A stretch of DNA of 11,429 nt from Candidatus Aminicenantota bacterium. Its GTDB lineage: Bacteria > Acidobacteriota > UBA4820 > DSQY01. Below are positions 6,219 through 11,429 of the stretch, piece by piece; positions within the stretch are counted from its first letter, which is position 1, and the number at the start of each line of letters is the position of its first letter. A model generated the notes under the pieces. That model was not told where the DNA came from, did no database searches, and was given only the letters and a program-made list of their open reading frames with translations. A program made the position numbers and the translations under genes. The DNA is taken from the NCBI GenBank assembly GCA_027365515.1, contig DAHXMK010000327.1, positions 1 to 11,429 of the forward strand. The letters run 5' to 3'.

Positions 6219-7662
6219 ACCCTACGCCAATCCATCCCCGCTGAGGCGGCGCGCTTTTCTGGCGCTCTTCCTCTTCTCTTGCGCCATGGCTCTCAACCTC
6301 CAGCGGCTTGTTGATCCGGACCTGTTCTGGCACCTAAGGGGCGGCGAGGACATTATCCGAGCCGGGCGCGCGGCGCTCCCTGACAGTTGGAACTACCTCT
6401 TCTCCGGGAAAGTGTGGATCAACCAACAGTGGCTGACCGAAGTGATAATGGCCCTGGCGTTCAAAGCTGGAGGGTACTGGGGGCTGATGGCTTTGAGGAC
6501 GGCCGTCGGCCTCGGTTGCGTCATTCTTCTCATGGGCGCGCTCAAGAAGCGGCCGCTGGCCGTTCGATATACGGTCGCGGCTGTTTTCGTAGCCTGCAAC
6601 GCCAAGTTTTTTCTTTTTAGGACGCACACTTTCTCCTTCCTGGGGATGGCGGCCCTAATCTACCTGCTAGAAAGGCTGGCGCCACTAAAGAGGCTTCCTT
6701 GGATCATCGCCCTTTTCGCGCTATGGGCAAACGTGCATGCCTTCTTCGGCCTTGGATTGCTGGTTCTCGGAATCTGGGCCGTCGCGAACTGGTGGATTGG
6801 CGGCAGGCGCTTTGGGATGGATACTTGGGCTGACGCCGCTTCCGTCCCATTGGCCTGCGCGGCGACGCTGCTGAACCCTTTCGGACTTGGCGTGTGGCGG
6901 ACGGCCTTCGAGACCCTTGGCCACACCGAGTCATACCTTGTAACGGAATGGTGGCCCATCTGGCGCTACCCTTTCTTGGCCAACGCGAACTTTTATCTTT
7001 TGGTGGCGCTCGTCGCGGCGGCGGCGGCCGTTTGGCACAAGAAAATGCACTGGCCAAGCATCTCCGCCTCGTCGGTTCTTTTGTTGATGGGGATCAAGAG
7101 CGTCAGGCTGACCTCGACATTCACCCTGCCCGCGATGCCGCTTTTGGCGGGCTCTCTTGACGAGGCTTTCGGCTGGTGGCGCGGCGAACCCAAGCGTGAC
7201 GCGGCTTCCAAGCGTTTCTTCCCGCTGTTGCCCGCCCTGCTTCTCGCCTTTTCGGCGCTTGCGGCCTCATGGATTTTCTCCCACCCCATAACCACGCCTC
7301 GCGAGGTCCCCAGGGTTGACTATCCCGTCGGGGCCGTCAACTATATGAAGGAGCACAACCTTTCGGGGAAAGTCTTCAACGAATTCGATTGGGGCGGCTA
7401 CCTCGTCTGGGCCGATCCAGCCCTCAAGACCTTCATTGACGGCAGGACGGGCGTTCTGCTTTTCCCGTGGGGCCACATGATGGCATGGAAAGAAACCGTT
7501 GACCTCGGCGCGGGTTGGCGGGCCAGGCTCGAAGAGGGCCACCCGGACTTCATCCTCGTCAACCGAGACGACTACATCGTCTCTCAGCTTCTCGCCGAGC
7601 CGGGCTGGAAGCTTTTGTACATGGACCACATGGCCGCCCTTTTCGCCAGAAAAACCACGTAG
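6205..7662 (+). CDS. GT-C-like polytopic membrane protein (putative glycosyltransferase)
   Basis: A 485-residue integral membrane protein with about nine to eleven hydrophobic segments. After the first helix comes a loop with VDPDLFWHLRGGEDI (36-50) and INQQWLTEV (72-80). The acidic DPD in the first extracytoplasmic loop, the tryptophan-rich WHL and WL motifs and the following helices resemble GT-C type enzymes, which transfer sugars from polyprenyl-phosphate donors. The C-terminal soluble part carries FNEFDWGGYLVW (391-402), FIDGR (410-414) and PGWKLLYMDHMAALF (466-480), blocks I associate with a widespread uncharacterised membrane family. The ATG at 6205 has AAGGAGG eight bases upstream and is preferred over an ATG at 6154 deep in the previous gene. 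The TAG stop at 7660-7662 lies inside a REP element. The GT-C assignment is inference. Confidence 0.75.
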   Translation: MGAAEPYANPSPLRRRAFLALFLFSCAMALNLQRLVDPDLFWHLRGGEDIIRAGRAALPDSWNYLFSGKVWINQQWLTEVIMALAFKAGGYWGLMALRTAVGLGCVILLMGALKKRPLAVRYTVAAVFVACNAKFFLFRTHTFSFLGMAALIYLLERLAPLKRLPWIIALFALWANVHAFFGLGLLVLGIWAVANWWIGGRRFGMDTWADAASVPLACAATLLNPFGLGVWRTAFETLGHTESYLVTEWWPIWRYPFLANANFYLLVALVAAAAAVWHKKMHWPSISASSVLLLMGIKSVRLTSTFTLPAMPLLAGSLDEAFGWWRGEPKRDAASKRFFPLLPALLLAFSALAASWIFSHPITTPREVPRVDYPVGAVNYMKEHNLSGKVFNEFDWGGYLVWADPALKTFIDGRTGVLLFPWGHMMAWKETVDLGAGWRARLEEGHPDFILVNRDDYIVSQLLAEPGWKLLYMDHMAALFARKTT

Positions 7663-7727
7663 GGACGGGGTTCAACGCCCGCCTTTTTTGGAGTGCGGCG
7701 GCTTGCCGCCGCTTTTGCCCCGGCCGC
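7659..7727 (+). repeat. REP/terminator-like element, copy 1
   Basis: A 69-bp GC-rich element nearly identical to 11330-11397 (three substitutions and one T indel). Its first bases (GTAG) provide the TAG stop of the preceding membrane-protein gene. The first half is an imperfect dyad followed by six T. The second half is GCGGCGGC (7695-7702), loop TT, GCCGCCGC (7705-7712), then TTTT. Each half looks like an intrinsic terminator for plus-strand transcription, so it probably ends the membrane-protein transcript. Confidence 0.75.
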
Positions 7728-7738
7728 AGGGAAACGCG

Positions 7739-7932
7739 AATGTTGAATTCTAAATCTTTAATTTTGAATGGAGGAAGACGCTGAATGTTGAATTCTAAAT
7801 TTTTAATTTTGAATGGAGGTACTACGTCTATCGAATAGAGCTTACCTCAATTCAACATTCAAAATTTAAAACTTGAAATTCGATCTGTGACCGCGTGCCT
7901 CAACTCAACATTCAAAATTCAACATTTATAAT
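7739..7932. repeat. AT-rich palindromic element, copy B
   Basis: The second copy of the element in the gap before 1324. 7776-7869 matches 1151-1244 with one difference (T7843 for C1218). It starts with the 45-bp unit twice in tandem (7739-7783 and from 7784). The 13-bp dyad is 7782-7794 with 7849-7861. The right-hand arm phrase is present twice, the second time at about 7898-7932, so copy B is longer than copy A on that side. Together with the REP element it fills most of the 380-base gap 7663-8042. The rest (7935-7990) is GC-rich with a degenerate CCCCTGA/CGCCTGG/CACCCGG period and no credible ORF. Confidence 0.8.
7740..7838 (+). other. Two abutting mini-ORFs in repeat copy B
   Basis: Frame 7740-7784 encodes MLNSKSLILNGGRR and stops with TGA immediately before the ATG at 7785. 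Frame 7785-7838 encodes MLNSKFLILNGGTTSIE, identical to the mini-ORF in copy A. GGAGGA inside the first frame lies nine bases before the second ATG, an arrangement that would allow translational coupling. The coding interpretation is weak because the peptides follow directly from the repeat unit. Confidence 0.2.
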
Positions 7933-8042
7933 TAGCCCCGCGCCCATAACCCCTGACCCCTGGCGCCTGGCACCCGGCGCCCGTACCTCCCCCATTGAAC
8001 AAACCGGCATTGTCCTGGGTATAGGCTTATGTAGGGGGTAAC

Positions 8043-8483
8043 ATGAACGGGTGGTTGCCTGACGAACTTCCAGAGAAAATCCAGCCCAGGGCGGGCATGG
8101 CCGAAAGGATCGTTTCGGGCGTAAAGGCCAGAGAAATAAGAAGAAAGCGCCTGGTCCGCGAGGCGTGGGGCGGCTTGGCCGCCGTGGCCCTCGTGGCGGT
8201 GCTCGTCGTTCCAGCGGTTCTGCGCCTGGACTCGGCGCGGGCCCCGCAAATGGCCGCAAACAGGGCCGCCGCCGCTCCGGCACCCCCCCTCGTCCTTTCC
8301 AAGGTTGACCACTCGGTCGAGGTCAGGTGGCAGGGCAACAAGAACGGCGAGTACGTCGTTTACCGCTGTACCTCCCCGACGTTCGACCAGTGCTCCCTCG
8401 CCGACAAGGTCAAAGGCACCAAATGGATTGACACTTCAAACCAGCCGGGTATAATTTACTATCGGGTTGAACCGAGAGGGTGA
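8043..8483 (+). CDS. Single-pass membrane protein with fibronectin-III-like domain
   Basis: A 146-residue protein of unknown function. A basic N-terminal segment (IVSGVKAREIRRKRLVRE, 23-40) precedes one hydrophobic helix at about 42-61, predicting a cytoplasmic N-terminus and an exported C-terminus. After an Ala/Pro-rich linker, residues 82-144 look like a fibronectin type III fold: VDHSVEVRWQGN, EYVVYRCTSPTF and IIYYRVEPRG correspond to typical B, C and G strand patterns. Two cysteines (C109, C117) could form a disulfide outside the membrane. The start has AGGGGGT close upstream. It is the first gene of a plus-strand run with two secreted proteins, the last of which also has fibronectin-III-like sequence. 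The N-terminal layout recalls anti-sigma or membrane-anchor proteins, but no sigma factor gene is adjacent. Confidence 0.7.
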   Translation: MNGWLPDELPEKIQPRAGMAERIVSGVKAREIRRKRLVREAWGGLAAVALVAVLVVPAVLRLDSARAPQMAANRAAAAPAPPLVLSKVDHSVEVRWQGNKNGEYVVYRCTSPTFDQCSLADKVKGTKWIDTSNQPGIIYYRVEPRG

Positions 8484-8493
8484 GACCAAAGAA

Positions 8494-8600
8494 GGTTTTG
8501 GGTTTTGAGTTGAGAGTTTTGAGTTAAGGAAAGGAGGGCGGCGGGGCATCACGCGGCAGGTATAAAGTGACTAGTGAACGGTGACTAGTGACTCGTGACA
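8494..8600 (+). repeat. Short-period intergenic tracts upstream of the secreted repeat protein
   Basis: Two different tracts lie between the genes. 8494-8526 is built of GTTTTGAGTT-like units, whose inverted form (AACTCAAAACTCAAAAC) recurs at 10734-10750. 8567-8599 consists of GTGACTAGTGA at 8567-8577, again at 8581-8591, and the related CTCGTGAC at 8592-8599, a ~14-base period. TATAAA at 8561-8566 has no matching -35, so I do not call a promoter. Confidence 0.6.
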
Positions 8601-8618
8601 AAACCGAAGGAGGATCAG

Positions 8619-9230
8619 ATGAAGAGAAACGTTTTGCTCGTACTGGCCGCGGTTGCCGTCCTCGTGATCGGCACGGCCGCGATCGCCAGCAACATGGGGT
8701 TCAAGATCAGCATCCCGCTTGCGTCGGGCGTCACAAGCTTCGTTTCAATACCGTACTATAACCAGTACACCGACGCGGCGAGCCTGCGCAACGACATCAA
8801 CGCCTCCATCGCCAGTACCGCCACCGTGTACGCATACAACGGCACGGCTTGGCAGCGGTACGCTGGCGGTGGCATCGGCCAGGTGAACTTCACGATCACG
8901 CCGGGCCAGGGCTATGAGGTTGCGCCAGCAGCTTCTGGAAACTGGATCGTCGTCGGCTCACATAATCCTAGCCTTGCCCTCGCCTTCACCTCCGGCGTGA
9001 CCAGTTTCGTCTCCGTTCCCTACCATACGACCGAGACAACGGCACAGCTTCTGCGAAACGAGATCGATGCTGCCATCGGCTCCACAGTCACCGTTTACAG
9101 CTACAATGGCACAGCTTGGCAGCGGTACGCGGGCGGCGGAATCGGCCAGGTGAACTTCAACATCACCGCCGGCAACGCAGTTGAAGTCGCACCAGCTGGC
9201 TCCGGCAGTTGGACGCCGGCCCATTATTGA
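8619..9230 (+). CDS. Secreted protein of two ~89-residue repeats
   Basis: A 203-residue exported protein. Residues 1-23 form a Sec signal peptide (MKRN, hydrophobic core, TAAIAS). After SNMGFKISIPL come two tandem copies of one domain, offset by 89 residues. Both share SGVTSFVS-PY, a stretch of LRN-I-A-I-ST-TVY, and an exact 19-residue block YNGTAWQRYAGGGIGQVNF, followed by a VAPA-SG-W turn. In DNA, 8841-8900 and 9108-9167 match at 53 of 60 bases, so the duplication is fairly recent or constrained. The ATG at 8619 has AAGGAGG five bases upstream and is preferred over the GTG at 8595. The composition (Ser, Thr, Ala, Gly, Tyr) fits a beta-rich surface or envelope protein. I recognise similar 'SNMGFK' exported proteins only as uncharacterised. 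The next gene begins 26 bp downstream. Confidence 0.85.
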   Translation: MKRNVLLVLAAVAVLVIGTAAIASNMGFKISIPLASGVTSFVSIPYYNQYTDAASLRNDINASIASTATVYAYNGTAWQRYAGGGIGQVNFTITPGQGYEVAPAASGNWIVVGSHNPSLALAFTSGVTSFVSVPYHTTETTAQLLRNEIDAAIGSTVTVYSYNGTAWQRYAGGGIGQVNFNITAGNAVEVAPAGSGSWTPAHY

Positions 9231-9256
9231 TGCTTAGGCATATGGAGGATACCGAC

Positions 9257-10408
9257 ATGAAGAAAATGCTAATTTTATGCATGGCAGCCCTCGTCTTGGT
9301 GGGCCTCTGCGTTACCGCAGGCGCGGCCTGCCCGGCTAACAAACCCGTCACTAATACCGCCCAGGATGCTTTTACCGGGCTTAGCGCAACCCCCGCCAAT
9401 GTTTACTGCCGCATGTGGGACTTCGGAAACGGCGCCACGATCAATGGCGCGTCTCTGGTTGCGAAGTCAGCAGGCGCAGGCTGTGGCAGCATTGACAGCA
9501 CGGCCGAGTTATGGGAGGCGAGCGGGTGCTTCGCTGCCGGATACGCTGTCGTTGCTGATTGTGTCTATCCCGCCCAGCTTGCGAATGGATGCCCGGCGAA
9601 CACGGACCGGATGGTCGTTCTTGCCGAAGACACCACCGGCAAGTACGCTGTCATTTCAAAAGTTGGGACAGCAGCTCAGACTTGGGACCTCGACCAGGTC
9701 GCGACGCAGGCCGCCGCTTCTTATCCGACGATTCAGTACATCACGCGCACGAGCGCGGCTGGCGTCAGCCCGGCGGTTTTCACCGTCAACCTGCAGGGCC
9801 TTCCGGCCAACGGCAACGGCGGTTACGCCGCCGCCGACGGCGCTGCGCCCACCGTCATCACCGGATACAAGATCTATTACCAGAACGCCGCCGCCCCGCC
9901 GTCGCCGGTTCTGCCCGGCTCCTGGACGCTCTGCACGAACGGCACCATCGCCGGAGCGACCACCGCTTCAGCCGCCGGCGTGACCGCGACGCTTCCGACC
10001 GCCGGAAACAACATGTACCTGCTCGTTTCCATGACCTTCGACTACGGCGAATCAACCTATCTGCCGAGCGTCTTCACCGCCTTCGGCCCGACGGCTTCGC
10101 CGCTCTTCGCGAACGTCGAGGCTACCCCGACGACCGTTGCCTGGACTTCCGGCGACGAGTCGCGCGTGGCTTCTTACCAGGCTTACTGGTCACCGGCGAT
10201 CAACGGCACCTACAGGCCGCTCGGCCAGGCCGTCGCCGCCCAGGGCCCGGGCCACAGCTACAGCGTGAACTACCGCGTCATCGCCCCGGTCTATTACGTG
10301 AAGATCAAGGCGTCGAAGACCGACGGCACCGTCGTCTGGTCGAACCCAATCAAGGTGACCCGCCTCGCGCCGAGGCCGCTTCCCGGCAAGCCCGGCTTGA
10401 GGAAATAA
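9257..10408 (+). CDS. Secreted protein with fibronectin-III-like domains
   Basis: A 383-residue exported protein with a signal peptide at about 1-23 (MKKMLILC, hydrophobic core, TAGA before ACPANKP). The N-terminal 150 residues are cysteine-containing (C25, C51, C76, C91, C102, C112) and probably disulfide-bonded. I recognise no named domain there. Two fibronectin-III-like stretches follow: about 174-276 (GYKIYYQN, SWTLC, NNMYLLVSMTF) and 282-370 (TTVAWTSGDESRVASYQAYWS, GTYRPL, YYVKIKASKTDG, SNPIKV). The C-terminus is basic and Pro-rich (RLAPRPLPGKPGLRK). The ATG at 9257 has GGAGG eight bases upstream. The gene lies 26 bp after the repeat protein and ends before a strong terminator, so the two are very likely one transcript and may work together at the cell surface. 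Confidence 0.8.
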   Translation: MKKMLILCMAALVLVGLCVTAGAACPANKPVTNTAQDAFTGLSATPANVYCRMWDFGNGATINGASLVAKSAGAGCGSIDSTAELWEASGCFAAGYAVVADCVYPAQLANGCPANTDRMVVLAEDTTGKYAVISKVGTAAQTWDLDQVATQAAASYPTIQYITRTSAAGVSPAVFTVNLQGLPANGNGGYAAADGAAPTVITGYKIYYQNAAAPPSPVLPGSWTLCTNGTIAGATTASAAGVTATLPTAGNNMYLLVSMTFDYGESTYLPSVFTAFGPTASPLFANVEATPTTVAWTSGDESRVASYQAYWSPAINGTYRPLGQAVAAQGPGHSYSVNYRVIAPVYYVKIKASKTDGTVVWSNPIKVTRLAPRPLPGKPGLRK

Positions 10409-10445
10409 CACCGCGTGGCGAGCGCCTTGCCCGCCATCGCGCTTG

Positions 10446-10478
10446 AAAGGGCCGGCCGCAAGGCCGGCCTTTTCTTTT
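10446..10478 (+). terminator. Intrinsic terminator after the secreted-protein cassette
   Basis: GGCCGGCC (10450-10457), a GCAA tetraloop (10458-10461) and GGCCGGCC (10462-10469) form an 8-bp perfect stem. It is preceded by GAAAG and followed by a T-rich tract (TTTTCTTTT) to 10478. The layout is a classic rho-independent terminator 40 bases after the stop of the second secreted protein. Confidence 0.9.
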
Positions 10479-10492
10479 AGCGGCGCGCCTCC

Positions 10493-10517
10493 GTAGGGGC
10501 GGGGTTCCACCCCCGCC
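10493..10517 (+). repeat. REP element, short copy 3 (first hairpin only)
   Basis: These 25 bases are identical to 11330-11354, the first half of the longer REP element, including the dyad GGCGGGG / CCCCGCC. The T-run and second hairpin are absent. Like the other copies it lies downstream of a plus-strand gene in the same orientation. On the opposite strand it reads VEPRPYG in one frame, which explains several spurious ORFs. Confidence 0.7.
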
Positions 10518-10787
10518 CGGCCTTTGTGTTCGCAATGCGTTGTCATTCGCCGTGGGTGGGTTCTCCAGAACCCGATGGCGGAATTAAACGCGGTCGGGCC
10601 GCCACCGCCGCATTTGACCGCCGCATTCGGCGTCTGGAGACGCCTCCTACAGCGGCGGGAGGCGACGGAGCCCTCCCCTCTCTACGATAACGGCGGCGCG
10701 CCGTAACCAGTTGCCCGCGCCTGCCATCCGCCCAACTCAAAACTCAAAACACCTCTTGGCTCCCGACTTACGCCCGCCCGTCTTCCG
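10518..10787. other. Non-coding gap before the antitoxin gene
   Basis: With the terminator and REP copy before it, this belongs to a 433-base stretch (10409-10841) without a credible gene. It contains the small palindrome GGCGTCT-GG-AGACGCC (10629-10644), a repeated CCGCCGCATT phrase near 10608-10627, and the tract AACTCAAAACTCAAAAC (10734-10750), which is the inverse of the tract at 8494-8526. The ORFs across it are out of register with any recognisable protein family. Confidence 0.6.
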
Positions 10788-10816
10788 TTGACAGTCATCA
10801 TCTGGTGATATATATT
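10788..10816 (+). promoter_or_regulatory. Near-consensus sigma-70 promoter of the antitoxin-toxin pair
   Basis: TTGACA (10788-10793, perfect -35) is separated by exactly 17 bases from TATATT (10811-10816, five of six matches to TATAAT). Transcription would begin near 10823, about 19 bases before the antitoxin ATG. The spacer holds a short dyad ATCA-N5-TGAT (10797-10809), a possible operator for autoregulation by the ribbon-helix-helix protein. Confidence 0.8.
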
Positions 10817-10841
10817 TCTAGCTTGAAAGGAAGCGTGAAGA

Positions 10842-11069
10842 ATGCGAACCATAGTCGAGATCCCCGATGACATGGTCGAAGCGCTGGACAAGATGAGGAC
10901 CCGCGAAAAGGCTTCAAGGTCCAAGCTGATAAGAATGGCGATTGATTCTTTCCTCCATGCCAGGAAGAGAAGCGGGATGCAGGGCCGCCCCGGTTTCGGC
11001 TGCTGGGGCGGCAAAGGCCCTGACGGAGTCGAACACCAGCGGCGGATGCGCTCGGAGTGGGGCGGGTGA
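10842..11069 (+). CDS. Ribbon-helix-helix (CopG-type) antitoxin
   Basis: A 75-residue protein with the RHH fold: a beta strand RTIVEIPDD (2-10), helix MVEALDKMRTREK (11-23), and helix SRSKLIRMAIDSFLHARKR (25-43). It would bind DNA as a dimer and repress its own promoter. The C-terminal part (FGCWGGKGPDGVEHQRRMRSEW) matches the toxin-binding tail pattern of antitoxins paired with PIN-domain toxins. AAGGA lies about ten bases before the ATG. Its TGA overlaps the toxin GTG start (GTGA), the usual coupling in such pairs. It appears intact although the toxin partner is not. Confidence 0.85.
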   Translation: MRTIVEIPDDMVEALDKMRTREKASRSKLIRMAIDSFLHARKRSGMQGRPGFGCWGGKGPDGVEHQRRMRSEWGG

Positions 11070-11293
11070 AGGCCCTCTTCGATACTAACATCCTGATTGA
11101 TTACCTCAACGGCCACGCTGAAGCTGCCGCAGAGATCGCCAAGCATGGGGAACGGCTGATTAGCCGCGTATCGTGGATGGAGACGCTTGCCGGGGTCCCT
11201 TTGGGCGGCTCGGAAGAGGAGACCCGCAACACCAAAGATTTCGACCCTTCCTGGCCGGACGTCCGCGAACCTTACCGTCTTGGCCGTTCGTAG
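11066..11293 (+). CDS. PIN-domain (VapC-like) toxin with internal deletion, probably inactive
   Basis: Full-length members of this family are RNases of about 125-135 residues. This frame has 75. The N-terminus is typical: KALFDTNILIDYLNG (2-16) with acidic residues D6 and D12, then ISRVSWMETLAG (32-43) with the conserved E39. At about residues 47-52 (GGSEEE) it jumps directly to TRNTKDFDPSWPDVREPY (53-70), which in intact proteins is the C-terminal block. Some 45-55 residues are therefore missing, including the region carrying the later conserved aspartate (PDA-I-ATA type). The frame is kept. The GTG at 11066 overlapping the antitoxin TGA is chosen as start; the GTG at 11057 is an alternative. 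The protein is unlikely to cleave RNA but might still bind the antitoxin. Confidence 0.8.
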   Translation: MKALFDTNILIDYLNGHAEAAAEIAKHGERLISRVSWMETLAGVPLGGSEEETRNTKDFDPSWPDVREPYRLGRS

Positions 11294-11329
11294 GCCAAGC
11301 GCTAACGCCCGGCAAACTCCGCATCTTCC

Positions 11330-11397
11330 GTAGGGGCGGGGTTCCACCCCCGCCTTTTTGGAGTGCGGCGGCTTGCCGCCGCTTTTGCCCCGGCCGC
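11330..11397 (+). repeat. REP/terminator-like element, copy 2
   Basis: A 68-bp near-copy of 7659-7727. The first hairpin is perfect: GGCGGGG (11335-11341), loop TTCCAC, CCCCGCC (11348-11354), then five T. The second is GCGGCGGC-TT-GCCGCCGC, then TTTT. It lies 36 bases after the toxin stop codon in the transcribed orientation, so it probably acts as the terminator of the antitoxin-toxin transcript. Beyond it, to the window end, related CTTGCCGCCGGGG sequence continues without a gene. Confidence 0.75.
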
Positions 11398-11429
11398 TTG
11401 CCGCCGGGGCGTCTGTTCTTGCCGGGGCA

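Noticed and set aside
7739..7828. Tandem 45-bp unit resembling a CRISPR or direct-repeat array
   Set aside because: There are only two adjacent units with no unique spacers, and the same unit recurs in another gap as part of a palindromic element. No cas genes are present.
7995..8025. Possible promoter TTGAAC-N19-TATAGG before the gene at 8043
   Set aside because: The 19-base spacer and weak -10 make it no better than chance. A promoter must exist somewhere in 7930-8040 or upstream, but I cannot place it.
9559..10446. 295-residue plus-strand ORF in another frame of the secreted-protein gene
   Set aside because: It has an arginine-rich shadow composition, no signal peptide and no ribosome binding site. 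The overlapping frame has a signal peptide and fibronectin-III-like sequence.
10682..11347. 221-residue minus-strand ORF over the antitoxin-toxin region
   Set aside because: It is antisense to two recognisable genes, starts inside a REP element (EPRPYG is the REP sequence translated) and resembles no family.

Overview
The window is a GC-rich bacterial chromosomal segment, probably from a Gram-negative, uncultured-type lineage of deltaproteobacterial grade. That placement is inferred from the gene families and from the many dispersed intergenic repeats; nothing in the sequence fixes the taxon. There are no RNA genes, transposases, phage genes or CRISPR arrays. Coding regions are GC-rich, and several intergenic gaps hold AT-rich or short-period repeats that look unlike the genes.

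Layout: (1) 3-1070 (+) is the C-terminal part of a large acyl-CoA dehydrogenase with the extra C-terminal domain. (2) 1071-1323 lies between convergent genes and is almost filled by a palindromic AT-rich repeat element. (3) 1324-4238 (-) holds, in transcription order, a 75-residue zinc-binding protein, a zinc-type porphobilinogen synthase (hemB) that overlaps it by 17 bp, a 151 bp gap carrying an inverted pair of a 26-bp repeat, and an M32 (Taq-type) metallocarboxypeptidase. (4) 4239-4373 is a divergent promoter region with a 10-bp-arm dyad. (5) 4374-7662 (+) encodes two overlapping polytopic membrane proteins, the first with C-terminal TPR repeats and the second resembling GT-C-type membrane glycosyltransferases. 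(6) 7659-7932 holds a terminator-like REP element that supplies the stop codon of the preceding gene, followed by a second copy of the AT-rich element. (7) 8043-10408 (+) is an exported-protein cassette: a single-pass membrane protein with a fibronectin-III-like domain, a secreted protein made of two ~89-residue repeats, and a larger secreted protein with fibronectin-III-like domains, ending at a strong intrinsic terminator. (8) 10788-11293 (+) is a CopG/RHH antitoxin with a near-consensus promoter, translationally coupled to a PIN-domain toxin that has lost its central part. (9) The window ends in another copy of the REP element.

The metabolic genes (haem synthesis, acyl-CoA oxidation, peptidase) are ordinary. 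The more unusual material is the exported-protein cassette, the membrane-protein pair, the internally deleted toxin and above all the intergenic DNA. Nearly every gap is built of short-period 'phrases' present in both orientations. One 94-bp element occurs twice with a single difference and contains Shine-Dalgarno-preceded mini-ORFs. I did not find a clear new defence or biosynthetic system.
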